From assembly GCF_042100115.1 (NCBI RefSeq), contig NC_091278.1:2418001-2482000 (forward strand): DNA of 64,000 bases, in the 5' to 3' direction. This document shows positions 9,463 to 21,206 of this stretch, piece after piece (position 1 is the stretch's first letter; each line of letters opens with the position of its first letter). The position numbers and the translations under genes are program-made. The notes below the pieces were generated by a model that was not told the origin of the DNA, ran no database searches, and saw nothing but the letters and a program-made list of their open reading frames with translations. The DNA is from Alternaria dauci. Taxonomy: Eukaryota > Ascomycota > Dothideomycetes > Pleosporales > Pleosporaceae.

Positions 9463-11623
9463 ATGTTCGGCGCAATGAGGAGATGTCCCGCGACGCTCGC
9501 GAGGAATCTTGCCTCAGTCTCTACCAGAGCCCTCCGCACGCCCCTTCCCAACACATCAAGCGCTCTGAGGATACCACTGCAATCAGCGCGTCTCCAGAAT
9601 GTCTCATTTGCTGGCTTCCACAACAGCGCCACGAGGTGGCAACAAGAGGCACAACAGGCCATTCAGGAAGATGGCCCTGTCACAGAGTTCAAGGATCTGG
9701 CCACACGCGGACTCGTTCACCCCAACGTCGTCAGGACCATCACCAACAACATGAAGCTCACGACCATGACGGACGTGCAGAGCAGGACCATCAACGAGGC
9801 CCTGAGCGGGGTTGATATGTAAGACGCTTCTCTAATCACCCTCTTACGATATGCTAACACATTGCAGCATCGCTCAAGCAAAGACCGGTACCGGCAAAAC
9901 GCTCGGTTTCCTCATTCCCGTCATCCAGCGAATCATTTCGAACGACCCCCAACTCGGCGAGAAGGCTAGAGGATTCAAGCGTGCGAGGCCCGACGACATC
10001 CGCGCCATTATCATCTCGCCTACCCGAGAACTCGCGGAGCAGATCGCTGTCGAGGCCAAGAAGGTGACTTCTGGAACCAGCATCGTGACGCAGGTCGCAG
10101 TCGGAGGTACACAGAAGAGGGCTATGCTTCAGAAGACCCAGCGCGAGGGATGCCATCTGATGATTGCCACTCCCGGACGATTGTTCGACATCCTTTCCGA
10201 CCCGTACTCTGGCATCAAAGCACCAAAACTGCGTGCGTTGGTCATGGACGAGGCGGATCGCCTGATGGACGACGGTTTCCAGAAGGAGATTGAGGAGATC
10301 AAAAACTTCCTGCCCGACCCAGCTGAGGTCGAGCGCCAGAACCTCATGTTCTCCGCTACCATTCCCCGCGAAGTCGTCGGCCTTGTCCGCGCGACCATGC
10401 GCCCTGGCTTCCATTTCGCAAAGTGCATAGACGAGAACGAAGAACCAACTCACCAGCGTATCCCGCAACGATACGTCAACGTCGCCGGTTTCGAGAACAT
10501 TATGCCCACGCTGTACGACTTCGTCCTCAAGGCCCAACAGAAAGCGCAATCTGGCGAGACTCGTCCATTCAAGGCGATTGTTTACTTCAACAGCACCGCC
10601 GAAGTCACATTGGCAGCATCAGTCTTCTACAAGCTCGGTGGCGGCTTCAAGCGCAACACCCCTCTCTCCAACACCCGCTGCCTCGAGATCCACGCCAAGC
10701 TCACCCAACAGCAACGTACAAGGGCAGCAGATGACTTCCGCCTCGCCAAGTCCGGCATCCTCTTCTCCTCTGACGTAACAGCCCGCGGCATGGACTTCCC
10801 CGATGTCACTCACGTTATTCAAGTCGGTCTCCCCCGTGACCGCGACTCCTACATCCACCGTCTTGGTCGTACAGGCCGTGCCGGAAAGGAAGGCGAGGGC
10901 TGGCTCTTCGTGACACCCTTTGAGAGGAACGAGGTCCGTCGCCGTCTCAAGGATCTGCCTCTCTCAGACGGCACCGACATGTTCGAGACTGCGACTGTCG
11001 ATATGACACAGGCATCCGAGATACCCGAGGATGTCGCAAAGATCCTTACCGACGTTGTCGAGGTGCACAAGAAGGTCTACCCTGACCAGCTTGACGCTGC
11101 ATTCCGTGGTCTCTTTGGAAGCTACCAGTGGTACGGCGACAAGCAGGCTCTGCTCGAAGGTGCAAACCGTCTAGCGGAGTTTGGTTGGGGTATGCCGTCG
11201 CCGCCACCACCGCCTGCTAGCCTCTTTGCCGGAGGCGGAGGCCGTGGCGGCGGTAGACGTAGCGGTGGTGGGTATGGAAGTGGATATGGAAACGCAAGGG
11301 GAGGTGACCGAGGTGGTGACCGAGGTGGCTTCGGTGGAGACCGTGGTGGACGTAGTGGAGGATTCGGCGGTGACCGCGGCGGCCGAAGCGGAGGGTTTGG
11401 CGGTGACCGTGATGGCCGAAGTGGCGGCTTCGGTGGAAACCGAGGTGGTGACCGTGGCGGCTTCGGCGGCGATAGGGGCGGTGACAGGAGAGGAGGCGGT
11501 GGTTTCGGTGGTGACAGGAGAGGCGGAGGTGGCTTTGGCGGGGACAGGGGCGGTGACAGGAGAGGAGGAGGCGGTGGTTTCGGCGGTGACCGACCAAGGA
11601 GACAGCCTGGCTTTGAGTACTAA
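9463..11623 (+). CDS. MSS116: Mitochondrial DEAD-box RNA helicase, Mss116-like, with Gly/Arg/Asp tail
   Basis: This is an ATP-dependent RNA helicase/chaperone of the Mss116 type, acting on mitochondrial introns and RNA structure. Exons are 9463..9818 and 9868..11623, giving 703 aa. The 49-bp intron splits the Ile codon just before motif I. The N-terminus is a typical presequence ([20 protein letters not shown], no early acid). Motifs in order are [10 protein letters not shown] (I, near 122-131), PTRELAEQI (Ia), TPGR (Ib), [11 protein letters not shown] (II, near 245), SAT (III), [11 protein letters not shown] (V) and [13 protein letters not shown] (VI). A helical extension follows with [20 protein letters not shown], matching the Mss116 C-terminal extension. 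From about residue 573 the protein becomes a roughly 130-residue tail of GGDRGG/RRGGGG units ending QPGFEY, unlike the basic tail of yeast Mss116. Assignment of the family is firm; orthology to Mss116 itself is likely. Confidence 0.93.
11229..11615 (+). repeat. Coding minisatellite for GGDRGG units
   Basis: Imperfect in-frame repeats of 9-33 nt code for [18 protein letters not shown] and [11 protein letters not shown] in the helicase tail. Codon choice drifts between copies. The copy number is the part of the protein most likely to vary between strains. Confidence 0.85.
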
Positions 11624-12333
11624 GCCTTTCGTCGTTGTTGTCGCTCACGGGAGAGTTTGACACCGGTTTCTTTTCCTCTTTTCCTCGTCCCCCTTTTTTC
11701 TTGTACTATATACCTGTATACCCCCACCTCCGCACACGAGCTTGGAAAAAAACGGAAATGAGGGATGACGGAAACATGGGACGTTTGCATTGGGTGGCGT
11801 TTTTACAAAGGGGTTGGAGGTAAAAGGTTGGGAGTGTGTGTTTTAAGCATACCTCCCGTGCCACCATATCCTTTTTGCTGCTTGCTGCTCGAGATGCCGA
11901 GTAGTGCATGTTTGTAAAAAGATGGGAAAGGCTACAGGAATCTCCATTCATATTACTTCGTCTTTCTTTCTTTAGGGAGTTGTTGGTGATGGCGATGGTT
12001 ATGGTGATGGTTATGGTTATGATGCAAGATGGGAGTTTGGGTAGGATAGAGTAGGAAGAAAAGTTTTGAGTAGATTTGATCTTTTATGGTTTACAGGTGG
12101 CGTGAATGTTTTGTGTTGATACTTGCCTGCGCTTCTTGTAGTATTGTCTTTTTTCTTGTTACGCATCATGTTACTTGCACTTTTAGTTTCGTAGTCCTTT
12201 TTAGTACTGGTAAACTGTGGCAGTGGGATGTCGCGTTAGTGGTCTCTTGTTGTGGTCGAGGAGTTTGATGATAAAGTGGCTGGTGTAGAGTTTAGAAGAA
12301 GGTTTCATTCATCGAAGCAGTCAACTCATAGGG
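11624..12333. other. Helicase 3' region, low-complexity
   Basis: No gene was seen. It contains T-rich and C-rich stretches after the stop, and an imperfect GATGGT/TATGGT hexamer run at about 11986-12025. Confidence 0.5.
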
Positions 12334-12582
12334 TCATCCCGGACTCGTGTAGTCGAACACATCACATTCAAATATGGTAGGGTCAGACGCGGTGAGAGCG
12401 TTTACCGGAAGAGTCCTAGGTTCAGACACACTTGCAGCTTTGGATTTGGCCTCCTGATCCTGTTGGTCGGGTGAGTACACACATGTTGCGTTCTTACGTA
12501 GACACTGCTGACAGCCATGTTGGTGGACCGTGCAGGGTAGTGGACAGATGTTTAACTTACGCGACTGCAGGGCTAGCGCCAC
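12334..12582 (-). pseudogene. Fragment resembling the second half of a Zn2Cys6 DNA-binding domain
   Basis: On the minus strand the piece GCQQCLRKNATCVYSPDQ has the C-x2-C-x6-C spacing and the following Val-Tyr that close a Gal4-type binuclear zinc cluster. A Gln/Glu/Lys-rich linker and a stop follow after YTSPG. The first three cysteines of such a domain are not found in any frame upstream, where weakly similar sequence (SGASPAV) contains no Cys. The frame has no ATG (it opens at GTG). I read it as the remnant of a regulator gene. Chance similarity cannot be excluded in so short a piece. Confidence 0.3.
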
Positions 12583-12929
12583 TCCTGGTTACTTGCAATG
12601 CCGTACTACAAATTAACACACCCTCCACATAGCTTGTAGATTGCGTTCATCGTAGATGAACGTAGCGCGCTTTGTGTCCCGATTTCTATACCTTTAAGTT
12701 AGGATCGCTTTCTTCTAAGAACGCAACATGTTGTAGACTTTAGTACTTTTCAAGACAGATAGCTGCCGACGATCATACCTCACCTCAGCAACTGGCATCA
12801 AGATTGCGGTTTCCTGTTGGAGAAACTCGGTATTTCGGAAAGTGGGGCGAGCTAATTCCGCACTAAATAGGTGGAGCGCCAGGGACTACCCGTCACTTCC
12901 TCACTTCTCCAACGGCATACTCAGCAGTC
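12583..12929. other. Upstream region of C2H2 factor
   Basis: No gene was recognised. Sequence near 12585-12640 may be the decayed 5' part of the Zn2Cys6 fragment. Confidence 0.4.
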
Positions 12930-15095
12930 ATGGCAAACCCAAGCTTGAGAACGATCCCATGCGGAATATGCGAACGGAAGTTTCGCAAGCGTGAAGATCT
13001 GGATCAACATAATGCGAAGCGTATGTGAACCCCTTCGTATATTTCGGTATATGAACGTCATGGCTGCGAGAATGCCGCAACGTCGCGGGCAAAGGCTGGT
13101 GATGTATCGGTGATCTTCTTTGACAGATTGGAGAGAAATAGAATATTTTCGCTGTAAATGCGGGTTGTTCTGCTTCAACCAATACCAGCTCAAACGCCAC
13201 AGGCGAATTGTTCATTCGGCATCAGACGGTGCTAGCACAAGTGCTGCCTTCACATCATCAAACGAGAATTTGCCGCTTCATTCTGAAGACCCGGACTCGA
13301 AGCAATCCGAGACTCTCCTTGCCCAGAGCGGTCTCCACGATATCGCTAATCAGCATGAATCAAGCAGCACGCGTGTTGACAGTGCGTGCGACGACCTCAA
13401 CCCCATTGCCTCGTCTTCAGGGACTGGAGAACTGCGGGAGTATTCTGGGACTAGTTTGAGCGGATCACTGGCCACTTCGACAAACATTACAGACAGTATG
13501 TGGGAGGAATATCAGAAGAGAGAGCCAACGTTTGTACCGCCGTCTGCTCAGGCTTGCCAGCAATATGAGAAATCCTTCCATGTCCACACCAACTCGGCAT
13601 TGATTCATCCCACTATGAGACTCTCAAGTATGGACTTTGCTTTGCGCACTGCCATTTTCGCATTGGGAGCATTACATCTCCTTGAGTACAAGAACGCAAG
13701 AGCACTGTTTGAAGCGAGTAAAAGCGTAGCTCTCGATGTGTGGACTACAGGTTCACCCAGAGGGTATGCTCACTTCTTTCTAAAGCGGGACGAAAAGAGT
13801 CAAGCGGACAAACTCTTAGTTTCTCCTGGCAGCTGACAAACGCGTTTGTGCTACTTATCGACTTCATCACAATCGAATTGCCTGCAAACACTATGGATGA
13901 GCTGTGCCGTTTTCACCCTGCACTTCAACTCTGCCTTGAAACCAGTAACAAGGAAATCAGATCATCACCTCAGGATTCCAAGTCTCAATGGCTTGTTGAG
14001 GAGATGGACAGAAGGAGCCAAACCTTCGGTGCATGTGCAATTGCGATACAGAGTTTCGTTTTCGATGCCTCTTATTTCTCATGGCCTAGTACCGATCATT
14101 TCCGCTTTCCTTGCTCAGCGGATAGCTGGGAGGCTGTGCAAGACACAGAGCTTGAGCGCGATAACACATCTCAATCTTCACAAGGTGAAAATGTTTCGAC
14201 CTTCATCGACCGAATTTTGAAAGATACAGACAACAGTGATGCTTTGCTCGACAATCTGGATATACTCGAGGCTTTTGTAGTACTTGCACTTTCCATCCAA
14301 CACATCCGTGTGATGGGCGAGGCGAGAGTGCTTTGCAAGATTCAACGTCTAGCTGATGAAGAAGGAAGATACGGGTGAGTGACTTTCCTGAGATACAACT
14401 TGTATATGTCGCACTCACGCATTGGAACAATCAGGCAAATTATGCAGTTCTCGAAAGCTCGCATCACCTCTGCGCCGATTTTAGAAGCCAACAAGTTCCC
14501 GCGTCAAGTGTACGACTCGGACAGTCTTGCACTTTTTGATCAAATCAGATGTTGGTCTGTGGTGGATCCAGCCATTTACAGGACTACGGATGTGGGCGAG
14601 ATGGTTGCTTACTTTCTCAAAGAGCGATACTCGGAGCGATACTCCTTCTCGGATCTACCAGACGACGGATCTGTCTTGCTTGTCGCGAGCGCCATGGTCG
14701 ATCTCTTCCAGGACTCCGCAAATACCAGTTTCGCGTTGTTCGTTCGCAACCGCGCCAAAGATTGGACACTGTGGAATGTAATTTCGATTTTCGAAACTGC
14801 TTTATACCTGTCTATGTGGATCCAGAAAACAGCTGTAAAATGCAGTGGCGACAAAGCCTGCCAGGACGTCTGGAACGGGCTCAGGGAAACTCTATCGATG
14901 GCATGGTCCTCCTTGGACGATTCGGACGGCCAGCCGGATTTTGCGGACTTGAAAGCACTGGCAAAGTGTGTATTGCTGTACTGGGGCCGCGTTCTGGAAT
15001 CTCTGGTTGAGAAGCCGTTTGCATGTACGCTTGGGCAGGTTCTCTGCAAGTACGCACACTCCTTGTATGCCAACAAGAAACGTGTTTCGAAGTAG
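12930..15095 (+). CDS. C2H2 zinc-finger transcription factor, 647 aa
   Basis: A putative nuclear regulator. Exons are 12930..13020, 13127..13763, 13820..14374 and 14435..15095. The introns (106, 56 and 60 bp) all keep frame. Finger 1 is completed only by splicing: CGICERKFRKREDLDQHNAKH (C-x2-C-x12-H-x4-H) gets its last His across intron 1. Finger 2 is FRCKCGLFCF...LKRHRRIVH. A Ser-rich linker follows (residues about 60-160). A long helical region then runs from WEEYQKREPTFVPPSAQA to the end, with FALRTAIFALGALHLLEYKNA and NAFVLLIDFITIEL. This two-finger N-terminus plus a large C-terminal regulatory half matches fungal C2H2 factors that carry a fungal_trans-like region; I cannot confirm that domain by eye. 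Its targets are unknown. It lies next to a Zn2Cys6 fragment. Confidence 0.85.
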
Positions 15096-15578
15096 TTCAG
15101 ACGGACACAATGTGTAGTCAAAGCCAGCATGCGATGCTAGGAAGTTTGGGATAGAAGTAGACCGGCGCTGCGAAATTCTAATATCTGTCACGATATGCAT
15201 CGCCAACTTTTCGGGCCGACTTCTCCAACAACAAGCAATGTGCATCACGGACAGGTATACTCTGATAACAACAAGACCAAGGGAAGGTTTAGTGTATGCG
15301 GACAGGCTGCGCCTGTAGTAATATATAATTCGACATGCAGACACTGATACAGTGTCAGTCGGGAGCCATCATAAGCGGAGAGCACGTGAGCCATTGTAAA
15401 CAAGTTTTGAAATCTGGATATGTCCTACCAACGCCGCTCCAGTCGTGTGTGAAGTATGCAGTCCATGACGCTTCCATGCTCGTATCGTACCCATCCATAC
15501 GCATCCGGACGCCCACACCTCTCTTTTAACCAAAACGCTCTCACTCCTGCGAACCATCCAAAGACACTACACATCTCT
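15096..15578. other. Convergent 3' gap
   Basis: It lies between the 3' ends of the C2H2 factor (+) and the p24 gene (-). No gene or RNA was recognised. Confidence 0.5.
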
Positions 15579-16333
15579 CTAGATGAGATGCTTGCTCCTA
15601 AAGTAAGCACGAAGGTACACCACCTGCCAAGCCCCAAGCCCAACCAGCATCCCCATGGTCCCCAACGCAAACCACTTGACCCTCTCGTTCGTACTCTCAT
15701 TCGTATCCCTGAGCTTCTGCTCGCGACTCCGCAGATAATCCATCTCCGTCACGATCTCGCCAACGACCTCCTCGATCCGCCTGAGCTCCGCCTCGACGGG
15801 CTTGAGCTTGTCGCTGGCCGAAATGGCATTCCAGTCCTTTGCGTCTGCGCCGATATCAATGTCGAGTTCGACGTGGCGTGGGGTAATCGATTTGGAGGAG
15901 CTGGCGGACGTGAAGATGTTTTCGAAACAGACGTCAAAGGCCGAGTCGGCGTGCGAGGTGAAGGCGTAGCGGTTCTCGCCGACGACGTCTTTGGGACGGT
16001 GGTAGTCGTTGCCCATTGCGTCGCGGATCTAATTGAGTATCTGTCAGTGAATGTCTTTTCACGTGTGTCTTTGTTGCTCTCGTGCTGGTAGTAGTGGTAA
16101 ACAGGATCATATGCGCAACGTACATGCATATCCACTCTCTGTCCATCCCCCCGGTACCCATCCAGAATCGCAGTCACAACAACCAATTGCTCTCTCGCGA
16201 CAAAGTTCCTAATGCATCGCTCGTACTTTGCTGAATCGTGTGCTGAGACGGGGTGCAGATCGAATTTGAGGGCCGCGGTGAGGGGGACGAGGGCGAGTAG
16301 CACGTAGCTGACGAGACGTGCTAACCGGTCCAT
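15579..16333 (-). CDS. ERV25: p24 family cargo receptor, Erv25-like (p24-delta)
   Basis: This type I membrane protein of COPII/COPI vesicles sorts cargo between ER and Golgi, working in p24 heteromers. Exons on the minus strand are 16333..16124 and 16028..15579 (intron 95 bp, GTACGT...ATTAG), giving 219 aa. The order is a signal peptide (residues 1-20, [15 protein letters not shown]), a GOLD domain with its two cysteines (KYERCIRNF and [10 protein letters not shown]), and IRDAMGN...RPKDVVGE formed across the splice. A coiled coil ([19 protein letters not shown]), a TM helix ([20 protein letters not shown]) and the tail AYFRSKHLI complete it. The aromatic and basic tail is the COPI/COPII sorting signal and points to the p24-delta (Erv25) class. 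Length is normal. Confidence 0.9.
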
Positions 16334-16732
16334 GGTCAGTGTGTGTACGTGGTGTTTTTCGAAGAGCTGCAGCGCTTGCAGTCCTGGTTTGTTTTCGCGC
16401 TCTGGCGGTGGCTTTTGGGGGGAAATGGAACAGCTGTCGCGAGGGATGGATGCGCGGAAGGACAGATGGTCCGATTGGGAGCTAGTGTTGAGTGGGGAAG
16501 GCGCGTGCGGACCCTGGGCGGCGATTGGTAGGAATGTAGCGTGCGCTCTCTCCATCATCACTCTTGGGAAAGAAAGTTTCATCAACTTCACAAAATCATG
16601 AGATGGCCATATCAAGCAGAGTTTGAGGAATGAAAGGTGTCATACTCGTCGTAATTCATTAATCCAAACGCCAGACCTGTCGCTGAGAACGCTCGAACAG
16701 TACAGTACAGTACACGTCGCCTGCCAGCCCTT
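16334..16732. other. Promoter of p24 gene and terminator of SDR gene
   Basis: Tandem minus-strand genes flank this stretch. No gene was recognised. Confidence 0.5.
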
Positions 16733-17840
16733 CTACCAGGCAGTGGTGCCACCATCCAACTTTAAATCATGCCCAGTCATGTAGCTACTCGCCTTGCTCA
16801 ACATGAACAAACCCGCAGCCTTGTACTCTTCCGGCGTGCTCAGCCTCCCTAGCATACTATTATTCTCCCATTCCTCGCGGTTCGCCTCACCCCGGTCGAA
16901 ATTGGCCTGCACCATCGGCGTAACGATATGACCAGGGCTTAGAGAATTGACTCGGATACCGCCTGAACCGTCTGGATTCGTTCTTCCCCACTCCATGGCT
17001 AGATTCCGCGCTAGTTGTACTACGGCGGCTTTGGACGAGTTGTAAACGGGTGCGATGAAACCGCGGTTGGCGATGGTTCCGCTCATGCTTGCGACGAGGC
17101 AGATGGAGCCCTGGATCTTGTATCGCATCATCTGGCGGGCGCATTCGCGTGCAGCTAGGAACACGCCGGTGTAGTTGACGTCTAGCATTTTCTGGATGTC
17201 TTTCTTTTGGAAGTCGAGAGCTGGGGTTACTTGCTGGATGCCGGCGGCTGTGCGGCGAGATGGTCAGTATGTGGTTTCTAACAGATTTGGCATAAACCGT
17301 ACCTGCGATAAGGCCATCGAGCCGTTGGTGCTTCGACGCAATATCCTCAATACACTTGCGCATCACCTCCTCGTGCGTGACATCCACATTATGGTACTCC
17401 AGACTCGTGCCGTAGTTGCTCTTGAGCCGTGTCTGGGCTTCTTGGAACGCTTGGGGAGGCTCTGGCAGCCGATCGAGACAGTACACCTTGCCGCCAGCTT
17501 CTACGAGCCCTTCGGCCATGCATAATCCTAATCCGCGACCTCCACCTGTTTATTTGTTAGCACGGGCTACAAAAGGCGGTTTATCTGCTCTGCACAAGGG
17601 AGGAGGACGGCATGCTGCACCTGTAACCACGAACACTTTTCCGTCGAGGTCGAACAGGCTGGATTTCTTTTTTCTAACGCTCTCGCCTTTTTCGTATGGG
17701 ACTTGTGGGTAGGTTGCGTCCTGGTGCGATGTGAGGGTTCGGTGGTGGAGAGGAGCTGCGAAAGGCTGGACGCGGAATGCAGGCGGAGCTGGGCGCACAA
17801 ATCGGCGCAGCAGCATCCTCGAAGAGCGAAGTGATGCCAT
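16733..17840 (-). CDS. SDR-family oxidoreductase, D-arabinitol/sorbose-type, with presequence
   Basis: A classical NAD(P)-dependent short-chain dehydrogenase. Exons on minus are 17840..17621, 17545..17303 and 17247..16733 (introns 75 and 55 bp), giving 325 aa. The Rossmann signature TGGGRGLG is created by splicing at intron 1. Then come the acidic cofactor-selecting region (VYCLDRLPEP, which favours NAD), the AAGI turn formed across intron 2, the catalytic Ser in LVASMSGTIANRG, and YNSSK with the catalytic Tyr and Lys. The C-terminus, SYMTGHDLKLDGGTTAW, is typical of the mannitol/sorbose/D-arabinitol dehydrogenase subgroup. The first 60 residues are basic and Ser/Arg-rich (LLRRFVRPAPPAFRVQPF), like a mitochondrial presequence, which is uncommon for this subgroup. 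The substrate is inferred only from similarity. An upstream in-frame ATG exists at 17993, but the start at 17840 has the better context. Confidence 0.87.
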
Positions 17841-18618
17841 TGTCGCTTTCTTTGTTTCGACAACAAAAGATGTACAGAAGATGACTTGGGAAGAAAGAGA
17901 AGAGAATCGCAGGAGTCTTCGCAGCAAAAGTTCAGGCGCCCTCAAGCTGACATGTATACGTCGCACAGCAGGCATGATGTAATCGCACCTCATACGCGTC
18001 CCTCCCCCCTTCCTTCCTTCACCATGGAAGCATCGTGATCTCCGCGACCATCCCTTTCCCCAATCCGTCGCGTCGCCAAACGAAACCGCTGCAGCTGATC
18101 AGGGCCGAATCCTGGGCACCAAGCACCGTGACGACAGCACGGCACGGAATCTGGTAAAGATTAGCTTTGACTTGACTCGCTACGCACGACCAAGAGCAGC
18201 ATCTCACGATGTTGGCACACACACACGGCTGACATGCAGGCACGGCTGGCGACGCGTGCTGAGTGGGTCTTGCCATGTTGCTAGCTGGCAATCCGGTATC
18301 CGGAATGCGGGGCAGTGGAGTTACAGGGCTGGGCGCTGGGAGGTTTGATTGGTTGTTGTGGATGGGCTGATTGGCTATGGGAGGGTGACGCTAAGACGAC
18401 AGAAGTGCATCATCCTGAGCAAACATCGGGTTTTTGATCGATGATGCATGGTTTTAGACGGGGAATGTAAGTTTACCATGATGCTGATTGACGTGGGTAG
18501 TTTGGTGGTGAGTGGGGGTATGTTCATCGCTGCGTGGTAGGAGTAACGTCAGGCTTTCGCCATGTGAACGTCCCTTGCTTTTAGCCGTTGCCTTGATGAC
18601 ATAACGGCAATAAAAGTT
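17841..18618. other. Intergenic
   Basis: It holds the SDR promoter and the 3' end of the HET gene. No gene was recognised. Confidence 0.5.
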
Positions 18619-21206
18619 TTATGCAAGTAGCAGAAGCTCCTTCTGAGGGTTTGCAGCTACCCACTGCTCAATAAAAACACGATGAATGATACCGATGCGT
18701 CGTGCGAGGCCATGCCAACGCTCGATAATGATGCCGCTAAATTCCTGTTCACGTTCTCCAAACTCCCACGGCGGATTCCAATCATCTTCATCATACATTA
18801 TCCCCCGAGCGGCTGCGACTAGAACGACTTCAAGTTTTAGAATCTTTTCTTCTTCAAATCTTGCTCTGGTCTTGGGACAATCGATATGTACGTCAGGAAA
18901 GAGCCCGTAGCTGGTTGGAAAGCTTAAGTCCAGACGTGCAACATGAGTCCAGAATACAAGCAATTGCTGTGTATCCTCATCACCTACCACAGGGACGAAG
19001 GGTATCTGTTCGACACAAGGCGAGGTGGGAAGAGGTGGTGCAGGTGTGAGCTCGTTGTAGAGCTCGATAGAGCGGGTACAGTATCCCTCGACACCATTAT
19101 CGAGATCAAGAGGGCCAAGAAGAAGAACGGGGTCCCTAGATTCGGCGCAAGAATATATATGCACGAGCACCCAGTATTCACCTCTGCGCCATAATCGGAA
19201 CCCAGCATCATCTAGTGCAGTCTTTGACGTGCTGATATCGATTTTCCAGCCAGTCCAAGACCACGAAGGAAATCCGCGCCGCCGGCTTAGTGAACCAGAT
19301 ACTGGCAGTACCGACAGAAACAACGCTCTGGCAAACAAACGCAGTGGCAAACCCGCTTCAAACTGGCCCAGTAAACCGGAATGTGCGTTGATAATCCCAG
19401 AGAACGCGTTCAGTACATCAATCTCGTAACTCAAACTTCTTCCTATATAGAAGCCCAGTAGTTGAAGATAATGTTCCTCGTACTGCATTATGACATCAGT
19501 TATTGTTTTGTTCCGCCTTGGCAGCTTGTACGGAAAGCCGCAGATTTGTATACCAGAGTGTCGATCCCAATGCAGTTTTGTCATCAGCGGGAGCGTCCTA
19601 TATGAATCGTCGCCAAGACACATACTTTCGCACAACACACCGTTTGAACAGTAGAACACTACTTCCTCAGCCATGAAGAGAAGGATTCGGTGCGAAAGTG
19701 CAAGCTCTTGGAAGGTCCTAGAAAAGCGTGAGTCCTTGGCTTCTCTGCGACGTAGGACTTTACTAACCAGCCACGAGAAGACCACTGGGAACTAGAGAAG
19801 CTTCTGTCAATTGCTGAATAAATATCGTCGTCTTCGACCGAGTATGATATACCATCTATAGTAAAGCTTGGCTCGTTTGGAGTGATTGGTATTGACACTC
19901 TGGACAAACCCCGAGATCCCAGCTGACTCGAAGAATTTTGATTGTTATTTGCTTGTTTCTCTGCTGCCTCAACGATTGTTATATAGGCTTTGGAGTAGAT
20001 CGAGTCCATATGTCGGATCTGAGACATCTTGCCGTACGTATCGTCCTGAACGATGCAGAGTGCATCTACCCACAGATACGGAATGCTTGCCTTGGTACAA
20101 ACTTCAATCGCATCGAAAATGACTGTTTTCAGTTGTGTAGGGGTACGATCCAATGAACCCCTTCTCCCAAGTATCTCTATGTTCTCTCGCCGCAAAGAGT
20201 ACTGCTTTTCTTGACCCCAAGTGTAGCTGAGTGCTGCGTAGCGCACGCCGTGGTCTCGTTTCACCACACACCGGTTTTGAGTATCAATGAACCGAAGCTC
20301 CGTGAGTACCATTTTCGAGTGGGCGGGGCTTGTAGTGTGTTCATGCGTTCCATCACACACCTCCAGATATCGTGTCACAAGATTCAAATCGACCATTTTG
20401 TCCACTTGGCGCTTTCGTAGGCAACAATGAGGTAACTCACTAGGTCGGTTGGGCGTCTCTTGGATGAAAGGGCGGATGCAACATGAAAATGAGGTCCATG
20501 TATATGAACTTCCTTCCCCCCCTAGATAAACCTTGAAGCCGTTAGTTGCAGACCCTGCATCGAAGTCAAAAGCAGGCCAAGCCTATCGTGTTGATGATCA
20601 GTGTTGGTAATACAAAACATGCGGTCATCATAAGCTTACTTCAATACATCGATGTGTGCCCCCATTCTCGAACAATGGGCCTCCTTTGAGCAGGATGTTG
20701 AGAAACACAGGATTTCCAATGTCCCGTATTGTTGAAAATTTCCCAACAGCTCTTGCTTTATTCCACAATGAATTACAGAGTTTGCAGTGGGGGACTTGGT
20801 CGATTCGCAGTTGCCAGCGGAACCTAGGATTCTTGGCCAAACACTTTGCTTCTCGGTGTGCCCCTGCCACAACTTCGAACTGAGACCAGAGAACGTCATC
20901 TTGAATGTTTTCTAGCTTTCGGTAGTCAAAACTCTTTTTTGAATTTTGCCGGTTTTTGGCACTGATCTTTTGGCCCGCCTTTTTGTGCCTGCTATTTACC
21001 CAGCGGACTTCGCGTGTGTAGAAGTGCGTTCTTAACCAGTCAAAGCGAGCACAGCCTTTGCAAAGACTGTCTCGATGCATTCTGATGATTCGAGTGTGGA
21101 GTATCTTGTTAGCTCTTTCGAGCTCCTGGTCCCAAACATTGTCCGCACTCTCACCCCCGATTTTGTAACGAAGATATCGAGGTATGTCGGCATTTTCAGA
21201 TGCCAT
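18619..21206 (-). CDS. HET-domain protein with Cys-containing N-terminal region, 826 aa
   Basis: A heterokaryon-incompatibility (HET, PF06985) family protein; members act in non-self recognition and programmed cell death, though most are uncharacterised. Exons on minus are 21206..20640, 20582..19768 and 19717..18619 (introns 57 and 50 bp). The join at intron 1 (THRCIE to AWPAFDFDAG) and at intron 2 (SSRGW to TFQELAL) both keep phase. The N-terminal part has paired cysteines (LCKGCARFDW near 48, HCKLCNSLW near 150) like the zinc-ribbon-like lead-in of many HET proteins. HET motifs are YAALSYTWG (304-312), YLWVDALCIVQDD, SIYSKAYITIVEAA and SSRGWTFQELALS. RRRGFPSWSWTGW lies downstream. The internal ATG at 20396 would give a 575-aa protein starting just before the HET domain and is the likely automatic call. 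There is no visible NACHT or ankyrin module. Confidence 0.85.
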
